Of a stretch of 64,000 nucleotides of DNA, positions 31,670 through 43,510 are shown one piece after another; position 1 is the stretch's first letter, and every line of letters begins with the position of its first letter. The position numbers and the translations under genes are program-made. The stretch comes from Cannabis sativa (taxonomy: Eukaryota; Streptophyta; Magnoliopsida; Rosales; Cannabaceae): the NCBI RefSeq assembly GCF_029168945.1, contig NC_083603.1, positions 44,020,396-44,084,395 of the forward strand. Direction: 5' to 3'. The notes beneath the pieces are model-generated. The model had not been told where the DNA came from, ran no database searches, and was given only the letters and a program-made list of their open reading frames with translations.

Positions 31670-32839
31670 TTATGACTCATTTAACCTGAAAACGCTCTCA
31701 GCATAAGTGGTGAATCTAAACACTGGATATCTTTCACCTAAAATTTCAATCATCTTACTTTTGGAGTTATACCAACAGAAATAACCAGTCAAAAATAAAT
31801 TAACTAACATAATCTCATCACTCAAAAAACTTATTCGACAAAATTTACTAAACCTAGTTGGAATAAGTTCATTTAAACTAAAAGACAAATATTTGTACCA
31901 AGAATTAGAATCACCATAATTCTTCATAACCCATACGTGAAATACTGTATCTTCATCCACATATATCATAGAAAGACACCCAAAAATTTTAGCTATGTCC
32001 ACACCATCATTACCTTTCTTAACTTGAGGTAATTTTATAAGATTAAATTTCTCTTTACTTATATCAAAAGCAACTATTCCTGTAGAAAACTCCAAATCTT
32101 TATCATCACTTGTATTACCATTTTTATAGCAAATAGACCAATGAATGAAGTTATTAACATTAATGGACATGCTCATAAATGGTGTAACAATAACAGATTC
32201 AAATTCTGGAAATAGGTTAGGCATTGTAATTGCTTTCCATGAATTGCTTCTCGAACTATAAATCCCAATTTTATGACCCTCTTTAAGTTGAGATGTGAAA
32301 ACCACCACTTTGAAATCATTGGTTAAGGGGTCATAGCCAAGTCCACGTAAACGATAAGATTTATCTTCAATAAAATCTAAAGGAGGAAGTTTTTTAGACT
32401 CATTAGTAGTTGGGTTCCATAAATAATACAAGGGACAGAATATATTAACCCTGTGATCAGAAATTCCTATTATGCCCTTATCACTGCCTATAAATGATAA
32501 AGAACATAATTGATCATTCGATAATGAATTCATGGCAAAATAGGGAAGTTGATTTAAGGAAATCTCTGAAAATAATACATTATTCAAACTACAAATTGAT
32601 AAATCATGGTTGTTGGATGTTTTTCTATAGTTGAGAAAAATAACACGAGGTAGTTGTTGACGGTTGAGGTGGAGATTCATGAAATATTGAGTCCTTAGTA
32701 GAGAGAGCCAAGATTTACATACACACTCACACTTTTTCACAGATTTAGCATCGAGTCTAGAAAGAATGTTCTCTAGTAAATCAAAAGCGATATCATTGCA
32801 AACCACACTTTCTTCTTCTTCTTTGTCAGGATTAGCCAT
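31670..32839 (-). CDS. F-box protein with FBA-type domain (sub-type B)
   Basis: Intronless, 389 codons from the ATG at 32839 (MANPDKEEEESVVC); the in-frame MSSLE start at 32878 is the alternative and is conserved in the paralog at 25630. F-box: FDLLENILSRLDAKSV ... CVCKSWLSLLRTQYF. FBA region: GSDKGIIGISD, LWNPTTNESKKLPPL, LRGLGYDPLTNDFKVVVF, IYSSRSNSWKAI, NNFIHWSICY, IVAFDISKEKFNLIKLP and WVMKNYGDSNSWYKY. Expected to act as a substrate-recognition subunit of an SCF complex. Both flanks are duplicated around the gene at 25630, so the two are products of a segmental duplication of several kilobases, not of retroposition. Confidence 0.9.
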   Translation of the reverse strand: MANPDKEEEESVVCNDIAFDLLENILSRLDAKSVKKCECVCKSWLSLLRTQYFMNLHLNRQQLPRVIFLNYRKTSNNHDLSICSLNNVLFSEISLNQLPYFAMNSLSNDQLCSLSFIGSDKGIIGISDHRVNIFCPLYYLWNPTTNESKKLPPLDFIEDKSYRLRGLGYDPLTNDFKVVVFTSQLKEGHKIGIYSSRSNSWKAITMPNLFPEFESVIVTPFMSMSINVNNFIHWSICYKNGNTSDDKDLEFSTGIVAFDISKEKFNLIKLPQVKKGNDGVDIAKIFGCLSMIYVDEDTVFHVWVMKNYGDSNSWYKYLSFSLNELIPTRFSKFCRISFLSDEIMLVNLFLTGYFCWYNSKSKMIEILGERYPVFRFTTYAESVFRLNES

Positions 32840-32949
32840 TATTGGAGACTTAAATTTTAAAATTTCTAAAGAAGACATTGAGAATTGAGATATGAAGCCA
32901 AGAATAAGAAAAGTGAAATTTTCACAACTACATATTAATAGTGTGAGGT

Positions 32950-33870
32950 TTCCTACTTCAAATCAACATATACTTTTTTATTATTATTATCTTTTTTGTT
33001 TAATTTTAATTTAAAGTTATGTTTTCTCTTCTAATTAAAAATATCTATTTTTTATTTTCGATAAAAAGTCAAACAAAAAAAAATCTATTGTTTAAATATA
33101 ATATTTGAAGGAAGGAATGTGATTTCAAAAAAAAAAAAAATAGTCGTTCAGTTTTTTTTTTGGATAAAATTTAGTCGTTCAATTTCTTATTTATTTTTAT
33201 AATGTAAAGCTCTTAATTTATAAATTATAATAAAAAATAATTAAATTTATGAAATAAGAGTAATTATTATCTATTTAGTATTAATGTGGAAGATAAGCGA
33301 TTTGTTTTTTTATACGAGATTTTCACCAAAAATAAAAAAATAAAAAATAAATAAAAGAAGAGAATAACAAGACAAAGTAAATCGACCTTCTAAAATATCT
33401 CCAATTGTTAGAGTAATTTGGTGTAGAATCTACACCAATTTGATATAAGATCTTCAATTTTTGGTGTAATAACTCTAATAATTTACACCAAATATCCTAC
33501 TAAATAAATATATTTTGCATTTTATATTATTTATATTAATAATCCAAAAATAACTAATTTATGATATAATTTAGTAAAATAAAATATCTATTAAATTCAT
33601 GTTTTTTTTTTTAAAAAAAAAAAAGAAAACTTAAATAAAATCATGCGTTTATTAAATTATTATTTTACTTAATGCTTATTTTTATTTATGTTGTTCTTTT
33701 TAGTTTTATAACTTAATGTTATGTTTTTTTTATTTTATTTAAAAATTGTAATTTTGTATTTTCTACTATGTTAGTGTTCTAAATTAATTATTACTTTTAT
33801 GATAAATTTTAATTTGAAAAATAAAATATAAGATTAATTTTTAAAACAAGGGCTAGAATGCAAAAAAAAA
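32950..33870. repeat. Upstream flank of the sub-type B duplicon
   Basis: Matches 26945-27290 and 27475-28400 in order. This is the third copy of the same flank in the window and appears to be the least rearranged one. No gene. Confidence 0.7.
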
Positions 33871-34054
33871 AAAGGTATTTACATAAATATGGGAAAAATA
33901 AAACTAGTTTAAATAAACATGGTAATGAAACGTAATAAGAAAAAAAATATGGTATTTAAAATAAAAACTTAACATGTATGGAATATGCCACTTTGAATTG
34001 CTATAAAAAAATATTAAAATTTTGTTCATATTCTTTAAAAAAAATAAAACTACC

Positions 34055-34535
34055 TTGATCACCGAAAATGCGCCGGAGTTTGCTGTCGGTGCCGGGAAAG
34101 TCACTGGAGTTGTTGTCAACGCCGAAAAAGTCATCGGAATTGGCATTGTTACCGAAAAAATCACCAAGAAATTGGTTTCTTCTGGTAATTTTTCTAGCAA
34201 CAATGCCGATTTCGACGATTTTTTCGGAGTTTGCTGTCAGTACGGGAAAAGTCGCCAGAGTAGCTGTCGTTGTTAGAAAAGTCATCGGAGTTGTTGCCGG
34301 TGCCGAAAAAATCGTCAGAAAAATGACCAAGAAATCAGTTTCTTGATGAAGAATTTTCTTGATGAAGAAACTAGTTTCTTGGTAATTTTTCCAGCAATTA
34401 TGCCAATTCCGATGACTTTTTTAAAGTTTGTTGTGATCGTTGCCCGAAAAGTCGCCAGAGTAGCTGCCGGTACCGAAAAAGTCGTCAGAATTTGCATTAT
34501 CGCCGAAAAACTCACCAAGAAAATAGTTTCTTCAT
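34055..34535. repeat. Hairpin-forming degenerate repeat (two imperfect palindromes)
   Basis: A word GCCGAAAAAGTCATCGGAAT, followed by TGGCATTGTTACCGAAAAAA and TCACCAAGAAA, is followed by its own imperfect complement (GGTAATTTTTCTAGCAACAA, TGCCGATTTCGACGATTTTT). The same arrangement recurs with centre near 34345, separated by two TTCTTGATGAAGAA words. Another direct copy lies at 34470-34530. The higher C+G content and phased codon-like look give open frames on both strands, but they mirror each other and are not convincing genes. Confidence 0.75.
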
Positions 34536-34609
34536 CAAGATTATTGAATGGGAAACTACTAACAAAATAAATATATAATCAATATACTTTAATATATGAT
34601 TCTAAAATA

Positions 34610-34890
34610 AGATAAAAATAGATAATTAATTAATATACTTTAAATATTTTTATATGATCTTAATTATAATTACGAAAAAATAAAAGAGAATTACCTCATA
34701 TACTATTTTTTAAAACTTTTTTTAAAAAATTTACGGTTAGAGTTTCTAAAGTAGTTGCGATAATTAATTAATATACTTTAAATATTTTTATATGATCTTA
34801 ATTATAATTACGAAAAAAATAAAGGGGAATTACCTCATATACTATTTTTTTAAACTTTTTTTTTTAAAATTTACGGTTTGAGTTTCTAAA
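34610..34890. repeat. Two tandem ~137-bp units
   Basis: ATAATTAATTAATATACTTT, AAATATTTTTATATGATCTT and AATTATAATTACGAAAAAAT, then GAATTACCTCATATACTATT and TTACGGTT.GAGTTTCTAAA, occur twice in succession. The sequence to about 35060 belongs to the dispersed repeat also present at 5640-5880. Confidence 0.8.
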
Positions 34891-35060
34891 GTAGTTGCAG
34901 CGCTAATTGCAGTAGGGGTTTCTATACGATTTTTTGTTGCAATTTAGGTTGCAGCGCTGGTTGCAATAGGGGTTTCAATGTAGAATTCCGTAAAAATGCA
35001 AAAAAAAATCTGTTTTGAAGTGTAAAAATAAAAAGTCCCAAAAATAAAAGTGAAAATACT

Positions 35061-35745
35061 ATAAATATACAGAAATAGGCTAGAAAATAGTATAATATAT
35101 TTTAAAAAAGTATAGTATAAAAAACCAAAGATTATGTAACTTACTAAAAATTAATAATAATACTAATAAATAATTAATTAGACTTTAAAGATAAAAAAAA
35201 TTAATTAATAATAAAACAATACTAATAAACTGTCAAATAAGTAATAAAATATGGAAAACATTATAAAAGTGGAAAGAACATATGAACCATTAAAATCTTA
35301 TGCTAAAAAAATCTTAATAAAATGTTTTAATTGGGAATAGTTAATATACAAAATATTAATTATAATAGTTAAAAAAATTAGATGTTAAAATTATACTAAT
35401 AAAAACTAATTAATATATGAAGAGAATTTTTTTAAGAGACTTTTGCTGTAAATTTTCCTTAAAATTATAATACATTTCGGTGTTGGGGCGGTTTAGTGTT
35501 GCCTTTTGTTTTGTATAGTTTGTTTGTATTTTGCTTGTGATTAATGAAATTTATTTTTTTCTTGATAAAAAAAAAATAGTAGAAACCAAATTATATCTTC
35601 AAACAAATGAAAAATAAAAGAATATGTATATAAACTTGGAATATATTATAGAGAAACTATATTCAAGCTACACAGTAAGATTAAATGAATACATACATAA
35701 TGAAACCACATACATACAATACACCAAGCCACTATTTATAGTTAC
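35061..35745. other. Intergenic DNA downstream of F-box gene 5
   Basis: A+T-rich and without a recognisable gene. 35460-35580 has a T-rich plus-strand stretch resembling the 3' end of a transcript or retroelement. Confidence 0.3.
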
Positions 35746-36921
35746 TCAATCATTTAACTTAAAAGCACTCTCAACATAAGTAGTGAAATCTGATACACCA
35801 AATCTTTTACTCACATTTCCAACCCTCCTACTTTTGGTATCATAACAATACCAATAATCAGTTTCAGTACAAGAAATTACAAGAGTCCCATTTCTTAAAA
35901 AACCAACTGGAATGTAGCTACAACTTTGACCAAACCTATTTGGAAGAAGAGTGAGTAAATTGCATGACAAATATTTGAACCAAGAATCTGAGTCACCATA
36001 TTTCTTCATAACCCAAATCTCAACTACTTGAAATTCACTCAAAGTGAAAAAGGAAAGAAACCCAGAAAAGTTAGCTAGGTTGTTACCATAATCTCTTTCA
36101 AGTTTCACAGTTTTAGGTAACTTTATATGCTTGAAAGTCTCATTACTTATATCAAAAGAAACTATCCCTAAAGATGATTGGTTATAACCAATTCTGTTTA
36201 CAAACCAAACCATCCAATGAATACACTCATTTAAAACAATGGAACAACCCAAACCAACAGAAATTGTTATATCAGAAATAGGAATTTCAAATTCTGAAAA
36301 TATGTTAGGCATAGCCATTTTTTTCCATGAATTGTTTCTCAAACTAAAAATCCAAACTTGGTTGCCATGTTTGAACAAATTATGGGTACCAACAACACCA
36401 TTCTCATCTAGAGATGTGAACCTAACAACTTTGATATCATTGGTTAATGGATCATAACCGAGTCCAAGCACAGAGTCAACACAGCTCGAGTCAAGAAAAA
36501 TAGGCAATTCTTTATACTCATTAATGGTGGGATTCCATAAATGAATCACATCAGTTCTAAAGCAGAAAAGTCCCAACACACCATTATCACTTCCCATAAA
36601 TAATGGAGATGAGTAATCCCTCTCAATAAAGGGAAATTTTTGTAAAGAAATCTCGGCAAAATTTTCACCATCACAAATGGATAAAGTGTGATAAAATTTC
36701 CTTACCTTTTTTTTGAGGAAAACAACATGAGGTTGTTGACTATGGAGGTGGAGATTGATGAAGTAGGGAGTTCTTAGCAGAGAGAGCCAAGATTTCGAGA
36801 CGCATTCGCATAGTTTAAGAGATTTGGTATCGAGTTTTGAGAGAATGTTCTCAAGAAAATCACAAGAGATAGTATTATTATGGTTGTTGTTGAAAAACAC
36901 TTCTTTTTCTGGATTAGCCAT
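35746..36921 (-). CDS. F-box protein with FBA-type domain (sub-type A)
   Basis: Intronless, 391 codons starting MANPEKEVFFNNNHNN. The F-box spans about residues 19-62 (ISCDFLENILSKLDTKSL ... CVSKSWLSLLRTPYF). The FBA region shows GSDNGVLGLFCF, LWNPTINEYKELP, LGLGYDPLTNDIKVVRF, IFSLRNNSWKKM, GCSIVLNECIHWM, IVSFDISNETFKHIKLP and WVMKKYGDSDSWFKYLS. All landmarks are present and the frame is intact, so it should be a working SCF receptor candidate, target unknown. A TATA box (minus-strand TATAAATA at 36961-36968) lies 40 bp upstream, giving a very short leader. It is the outermost gene of the 24-37 kb cluster. Confidence 0.9.
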   Translation of the reverse strand: MANPEKEVFFNNNHNNTISCDFLENILSKLDTKSLKLCECVSKSWLSLLRTPYFINLHLHSQQPHVVFLKKKVRKFYHTLSICDGENFAEISLQKFPFIERDYSSPLFMGSDNGVLGLFCFRTDVIHLWNPTINEYKELPIFLDSSCVDSVLGLGYDPLTNDIKVVRFTSLDENGVVGTHNLFKHGNQVWIFSLRNNSWKKMAMPNIFSEFEIPISDITISVGLGCSIVLNECIHWMVWFVNRIGYNQSSLGIVSFDISNETFKHIKLPKTVKLERDYGNNLANFSGFLSFFTLSEFQVVEIWVMKKYGDSDSWFKYLSCNLLTLLPNRFGQSCSYIPVGFLRNGTLVISCTETDYWYCYDTKSRRVGNVSKRFGVSDFTTYVESAFKLND

Positions 36922-36960
36922 TGGAGATTGAGATTAAGAAATGGAAAGAGAAGTATTTAA

Positions 36961-36968
36961 TATTTATA
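36961..36968 (-). promoter_or_regulatory. TATA box of the F-box gene at 35746
   Basis: TATAAATA on the minus strand, 40 bp before the ATG. Confidence 0.6.
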
Positions 36969-36971
36969 GGC

Positions 36972-39900
36972 AAGAGAGGCAATGAAATGAGGTTAGCTAA
37001 TTATATAGAAAAATTAAAGGTTTGCTTTGTTTGTGGTGCAAATATGTTGCTTCTCCTTTTCAAACATTCAAACTCTTAATAAATTCACACATAGTACTTT
37101 ACCATAGCTTCCAATTTAGTTGGAGAATACCACATGGACCAATTTTACCATACATTTCTCTCACATATTCTAAAAAAATATTTTTACAATAATTATTAGA
37201 TTAAATATATAATAATTTGTACTTGCACCAATATCAATTCAATTCTATGTGTATTTACTCTCATAATCTTTCTTTCAGACCAACAATTCAACTTATTACA
37301 AATTTGAAAATAATGTCAAGTCTATTGAAAAAAAATGTAAATATATATATAAATATATATATTTATATATATCTTATCATTTTTTTTTAATTTTTTCTGT
37401 TAAGAAATTATTTAACAGAAATTGTTGGTTCAATTATTTTTTGTTTATTTTTTTAAGTTAACGGTTCATATAATACCTTAAACCAATCAATTAATTGTCT
37501 TTTTTTAAAAAAAAAAATAATTTTAAATATTTAAATTTAATTTAAAACTATCAACAAAGTTAAATAATTATTTTTATATATCTTAATTTGAATTTGAATT
37601 AAAAATTAATTCAATTAATTAATCATATTTTATAAAAAAAAATTATTAATTATATTGTTTAAAATATTTAAATTTATTTATTTATTATATTGTTCAATAA
37701 AATTAATTAAATATATTTTTTTTATAAATAAATACTACACTATATTAAATTTTATATATTTTAAAAATATAATTAAATTGGTATAAGATTTCATTATTAT
37801 TATTTTAATTAATAATAACAAAAAATTTATTGTTATGTATAATCAATCATTCAATGCATTAAAATAATTTAAGTCTCAAAAGAAAATGCTCATTAAAAAT
37901 TTAAAACACAGATTTTATGATATAATTATATCTTTCTTGTATGAATGGAATTGTTTTCAAAGAAAGATCTCAAAATATAGCTTTCTAAGCCAATCAATCA
38001 TAGAATGGTATTCTTTTAATTATTTTTTCTTAATTGAAAGTTAGAAACGTTATAATAAAGTTGAGAAAGGTTAATTATATGAAATCACTACCAATAAATA
38101 CATAAACATGTAATATGAGTTATTTTTAAATCTTTTTTTAATAAATTCAAAATGAAATCTGTATTAACGAAATTGAATAAAAATTTTAATTTTACTAACA
38201 TTAAGTATTTATGCTGTTAAAATAAATAGAATTATTAGATTTATAATTACAAACTCAAAATTTTGAATATTTAATTGTAATTACCCCTATATCTAATTAC
38301 AAAAATCCAACTATAACATTACAAAAATAGAAAAATATATCACATCACTTCAATCTCTTTTATTATCTCCTTTCATAATGTATTATCTTGTTTTTTCTCA
38401 TGGACCCAATCAACATTAATGTTGCTTCTTTCCTTTAATCTCTTTCTATATCTTAGAAGATTCAAGATAAATACAAAGAATAAAAAATAACAAAAATACA
38501 AGAACTCACCTTGTTTTACTTCTAAAATACAGAGCAAGCTATAAAACTTAATCATTACAACTTTGAAAATGATATGATGAGTAATGTTTCAAATACACTC
38601 AAATTAAGTTACACAACTTAAATTTATTAAAACAAAATGTCACTTCTATATATCCAACAACAATATATCATCTTTTTTCTTGTCCATCTTATTTTTATTT
38701 AATTATTCAATCTTTGAAATAATACATCAAAAATAGTATATTTTATACATAAATATCTCATCTCTTTAATAAATTATATATGTGGCTGCAAACTAATCTA
38801 ATGACACCACACCTCAATGTGTGTAATTTGAGTGAGTCCAAAGCATTACTCTTAAAATATAACTTTCTTCTTAATTAGTTATAGTTTAAGCACTAATTTG
38901 AGTTTCAATTAATTGTGTGCAATTTAAGTGATTCCAAAATTAAATTACTCATAAAATATACTATGAACATGCATAATAAGTCACTTAATTTCTTTTTTAT
39001 AACCAAGTCACTTAAATGTTGGTAAAGCTAGTTTGTTTTTTATTTTTTTGTCGGTGCTTTTGAGTAAAATAGTTACTTAACAAATACATGAGAGAGAGAG
39101 AGATTTACTCTTTTAATTTTCTAGAGCTTACAAACTTTTCATTTTCACTTTATATTTTTCTTTTTCGGTTTTTTTTAATTTGAAAAAGAAAAAGTCAAAT
39201 CGAACATAATCCATTACATGAAAATATCTCACGGAGCAGGATCGACAAAAATAAGTTTACTAAGTCGCTTACAATAATCAGGAAAAAAATCTTAACAACA
39301 ACCTCAACTAAGGGTCTAATAACTCACCAACCATAAAGCATCAAAAAAGTATAAAGTAAAATAGGTTTCTAAACTAAATGAAACTCTCATAGAGTCCACC
39401 TATCAATGACAATTAGTCAATGATCTTTCAACAAAAGTGAAAAATAACAACTTTATTATTCACATATGACAAAAGAAAAATAATCAATCGACCAACTATA
39501 ATGAGGCATCCAAAACACATGTTTAGCATAATTTTTTTTTGAACAAAAACAAAATTACTTTGATAAAAGACGCATGTTTGGCACAACTTTTTAAAAAATA
39601 GATGTTGTTTTTAAAAAAAGTTTTGTTATATAAGGTATTTGATAAACAGTTCAAATTAGTTTATTAAAGAATTTATGAAGAATATACAACTAAAAAATTA
39701 AAGTTGGTTCAACCTAATTTTTAAGAAAAATTATTTTGATTAAAACACTCTGTAACAAATTTATTTATACTGGTATGCATTTACTTATGATTTTTTGGCA
39801 GCTAAACCCTTTCAACTCTCATTTCACTTGCACTTAACCTTTTAAGCTCAAATTTTAGTGAGAAAACCTATCAAACTACTATTCTATCATTTTTAAGGTG

Positions 39901-40004
39901 TCGTCCCACAAAATTTCCGTTAGTTTGTCATTTTACATACGCGGCTAGTAACACATAACCATTATGGTCTAATGTGGCTGCCAATATGGATTGTACATGT
40001 ATAT
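36972..40004. other. A+T-rich gene desert
   Basis: No gene or clear transposon was identified. 37340-37370 is an AT-alternating palindromic run, and a short GA run lies near 39090. Several short minus-strand frames have no protein-like composition. Confidence 0.4.
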
Positions 40005-40010
40005 ACATAT

Positions 40011-41710
40011 TGATGCAAAAATCTAGACACAGATATTTGGCCACACCCGCTCGCTAGATTGGCGAGAATGTATTATAAGTAAGTATAAATAAGATAGACA
40101 CAACGATTTATAGTAGTTCACTCCCTATATCGCAACAGTAATGGAGTTATGTCTACTTCAAGTTTTATTTCTCACGAGATGAATTACAGAAAATAGCTAA
40201 GTCTTGGCACTCTAATTTCTAGAGAGAGAAACTAGAGAGAGATGCTCTGACCTTATGTGTACTTTTTTGAACTTGAAAAATGAGCTAGTGGAGCTCTCCT
40301 TTTATAGGAAAGGAGGCCATATTAAAATAATAATAAAATATGAAAAAATAAATTTAGGCTATTTTTGAGTGTAGATGACGATCTAATAGTGAAATTAACT
40401 TTGGAGGTCAATCGTCAATATTTAAAGCTTGAATTGCATACGTGTGACCGACTTCGGGTAAGTTGCAGCTTAAATTCGTATCTCTCTTGAGGATAAAATT
40501 TGGAGTCGATAACTTCATAATTAAAATTCAAGTGTGAGACATGAGTTGATAGAGCATTGAAATAGATTTGAATCGCAAGCTGAATCGAATCAATTGGATC
40601 AATATTGAGTGAATTATGATCGTTTTACTGAAGGATGGGCTGCTCCCATAGCCTAGGTTAACATGTGACGTCAACCTGGACATTAGGGCAAGCCAAAATA
40701 GTGTCTAGGATGTACTTTAAGTCTAAGTAATATTATGACATCACTTAACTAGTTTCTACATTCTTGTAAAGTTAGTCACCATTTCTCGAAGATGTTGTTA
40801 TCCTGTGAAAACGGGAGACTTGAAACTATTCAGTTTCCAAGTAAGTCACTTTGTCAGAAAGTGAAATATAAAATTGTGAATTTGAATTTATGATTTCATA
40901 GCTCTCGGTCATTATAAAAAACTAGACAAACGGTTGAGACGAAATTAGAATCGAATAAGCAAAACCCAGTGCACCAGGCCATTTGTCAACCTGGGTGCTA
41001 GGTGCTCTTTTTCGAAGATTCTGGTATGCCGTTTTGATACTTCTAAGATTCTTAAAATCAAGGGCAAGGTCTCCCACCCAATTTTTGACCATTTTGGAGA
41101 GAATTCTCGTAGCAGAATTTGCATTTGGATGATCGAAACCAACACACCAAGTTGATTGTCAATCTAGACGCGGGGCTCAGTTTTGATGCCCATGTAATTG
41201 TTATTTTCTCTTCAATTTTACTTGTATCTTCCTTATTTCTGATGACGAAAAAAATGCCAGAACACTATTTTGGAAAAAGGATTGGAAACAGCCCAAGTTA
41301 TGTCAACCTGGGCGCTAGGCCTAGTATTAGGTGTCAACTTGGGTGTTGGGTCCAATTTTCGGCCCTTAGATAGTTCCATTTGCTCCCTTGAAATACTTGA
41401 ATCGTAATCATTGATGAAAATAGAGAATATGCCCAAAAGACTTTTCGGAAAAATTCTTTGAAATTTTTCTAGGTTGTCAAAATGTCAACTTGGGCGCTAG
41501 GCCCGCACTAAGTGTCAACTTGGGCACTAGGCCAGCACTAGGTGTCAACCTGGGCACTGGTCCCTTGTTTTGGCCACCAAGTTGGTCTGTTTCTTCTTCA
41601 AAAATAATTGTTTTCCCGTTTTTGATGAAGACGAAGAAGATGCATTGGATGGATTTTGTCATTTTGTACAGAGAACTAAGACCACATAGTTATGAATAAA
41701 ACAGTTAGCA
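40011..41710 (-). mobile_element. Probable solo LTR in minus orientation
   Basis: On the plus strand the segment starts TGATGC, ends TTAGCA and is flanked by the 6-bp direct repeat ACATAT (40005-40010 and 41711-41716). A minus-strand TATA box (TATAAAA, 40300-40306) with a roughly 290-bp downstream leader supports minus orientation. There is no coding domain. Target duplications of LTR elements are usually 5 bp, so the 6-bp match may be 5 bp plus one chance base. Confidence 0.55.
40665..41570. repeat. Interspersed repeats of GTCAACCTGGGCGCTAGGCC type
   Basis: At least eight variants of GTCAACYTGGGCGCTAGGCC, at about 40671, 40982, 41158, 41300, 41332, 41482, 41513 and 41545. The last three are nearly tandem (about 32 bp apart); the others are spaced irregularly. 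They lie in the presumed U3 of the solo LTR. Confidence 0.75.
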
Positions 41711-41716
41711 ACATAT

Positions 41717-43148
41717 TAAAGTTATAAAATCTTCAATCAGTGGTTATTAGTATTGTTCACTAATGCCCATTCTTTGGTGCAAGTAATCTTGGTTCAGATT
41801 ACTGATGTAGTGAGACATTTAAGTGAAGGTATTGTATATAATATAGATTATATATTGACATGTGTCTTTGTTATAATCTGGAAGAGCTTTGTTGTTCTTG
41901 GTTTTTGTTTGTGTTAATGGGCTTGGGTTATCTCTAAATGGGTTGTGGGTTATTTTTTTTTCAATTCAAGAGGAGTTTTCCCATTTGAGTGTTCACATGT
42001 CTGGTCAGGTCTAGGGGGAGCATCTTGATGTTGTTCCATTATTTTTCCTACAGAGACCTCTTCCCAGGGATAGTTTCCATGGTGGGAGTGTTTCATTTTT
42101 CTCAATGGGGGGAGATATTGGTTTTTTGTGATAGCCTAGCATCTTTGATTTTTGTTAGTTTCTTTTTTATATTGTTGATTGCATTGACCATAATTTTCCA
42201 AATGGAAGATTGTAAGTGCCATATTTTTTATGGAAAATTATGTTAGTTGTTGGTTTGTCTACTGGCAGTTTAGTTGCATCTTTTTTAGCTTTATTAGTTG
42301 TGCATTTAAGACTGTGTTAGATGCATCTGTTAAATCTGTTTTCATTTATCTTTTGCTAGGTCAAGTTTTAGTTCGTTGCATTTTTTGTTTAGCTTTTTGC
42401 CAACATGGCTAAGCTGGTTTATTTGTTGTTTAGGTTGGTTATTCAAAAATGTTAGGTATAAAAAGTTGATCTAGCTTTTTTCTAATTTCTTCTTCATCTT
42501 TGATATAATCATTTAGAGATTCTTGCTCTGTTAGGGCAAAATCTTTTTATGTGTATTCTGTGTGTTTTCAGGTTGTAATTCATTAGATAAAGGCTTGAAG
42601 AAGGAATGTTGATCTACAATGTCTAAAGAAAGTTCAGACTGATCTGCTGAAGAAAGCTTGTTGGAAGCAAAGGGATCTTGTCTTCTCAGATATAAGGGGA
42701 CTTAGATCTTTATTCTTAATTGTAATTAAGTTTATTAGTTACTTTTGTATGAAATCATTTCAGTTTACATTGTTTGATTTGTGAATTATAATTGGAAATG
42801 TATTTTGGATGATTTCATAGTGAATGTTATTTTACCCGGTTCTTGGGGACCCAAGAAATATTCAGTTTGAATGAGTTTCTATTGTCAGGGGAAACTTGTA
42901 ATTTCTGTGTTTATTCATTTACATTTAAAGTGTTTATATTTGTGTTAGAAAATCTAAAATTAATTAATTAGCTATCAGATAATCTTAAACTTTCAGAGTA
43001 AAAGAAAAAAGGAGGACAAATAGAAGAAGCCAATACTAAATAATAGATAAATGTTCACGTAAAAAAGAAGAAGCTAGCATGTATGTATGCCTATGACAAA
43101 TAGGAAAAATAACTCCTGTATTTACTTCAGTGAGCGTATTAAAAATAT
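41717..43148. other. Gene-free stretch, T-rich on the plus strand
   Basis: 41880-42900 is T-rich on the plus strand and reads like non-coding retroelement or LTR sequence; two short frames at 41989 and 42230 are hydrophobic by composition only. No ends were found. Confidence 0.3.
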
Positions 43149-43510
43149 AGTAAATATATTTTTGGACTGTAGTTTGTAAAGTTATCAATTGAACTCTCTA
43201 TTTTATTAAATGAAAAGATAAACTCTGTATTTTTTAAAATTGTACAAATAAAACCTTGAATTAATTTTTTGTCAAAATAAAACTTAATAACAATCTGATC
43301 TAGAGATGTTATGGCAAAACTGGTCACATTTTCTGTATATGTTCGTGTTAGAAATTGTCTTAAACTTGATTATATTAAAAAATAAAATTTTTAAAAAATT
43401 GAGCTTATACTATTTTGAAAAATATAAAGTCCATTTTATCATTTAACAAAATATAAGGTCCAATTAATAACTTTTACAAAACACAAAATCCAAAATATTA
43501 TTTACCCTTA
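43149..43510. mobile_element. Mutator-like inverted-repeat MITE, second copy
   Basis: Arms of about 110 bp: left TTTTGGACTGTAGTTTGTAA, then TATTTTATTAAATGAAAAGA; right ATTTTATCATTTAACAAAAT, then TTACAAAACACAAAATCC and TTTACCC. Both match the arms of the element at 10839-11450. This copy has no nested insertion. Confidence 0.7.

Noticed and set aside
34001..34570. Five overlapping frames on both strands that could look like a repetitive protein
   Set aside because: They are mirror images caused by inverted repeats; no consistent frame or recognisable domain.
23974..36921. Interpreting the F-box cluster as a self-incompatibility S locus
   Set aside because: No S-RNase gene is present in the window, and the FBA-type F-box family is large; sequence alone does not support it.
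41989..42412. Two hydrophobic plus-strand frames resembling membrane proteins
   Set aside because: Hydrophobicity results from T-rich DNA; no conserved motif, and both frames are short.
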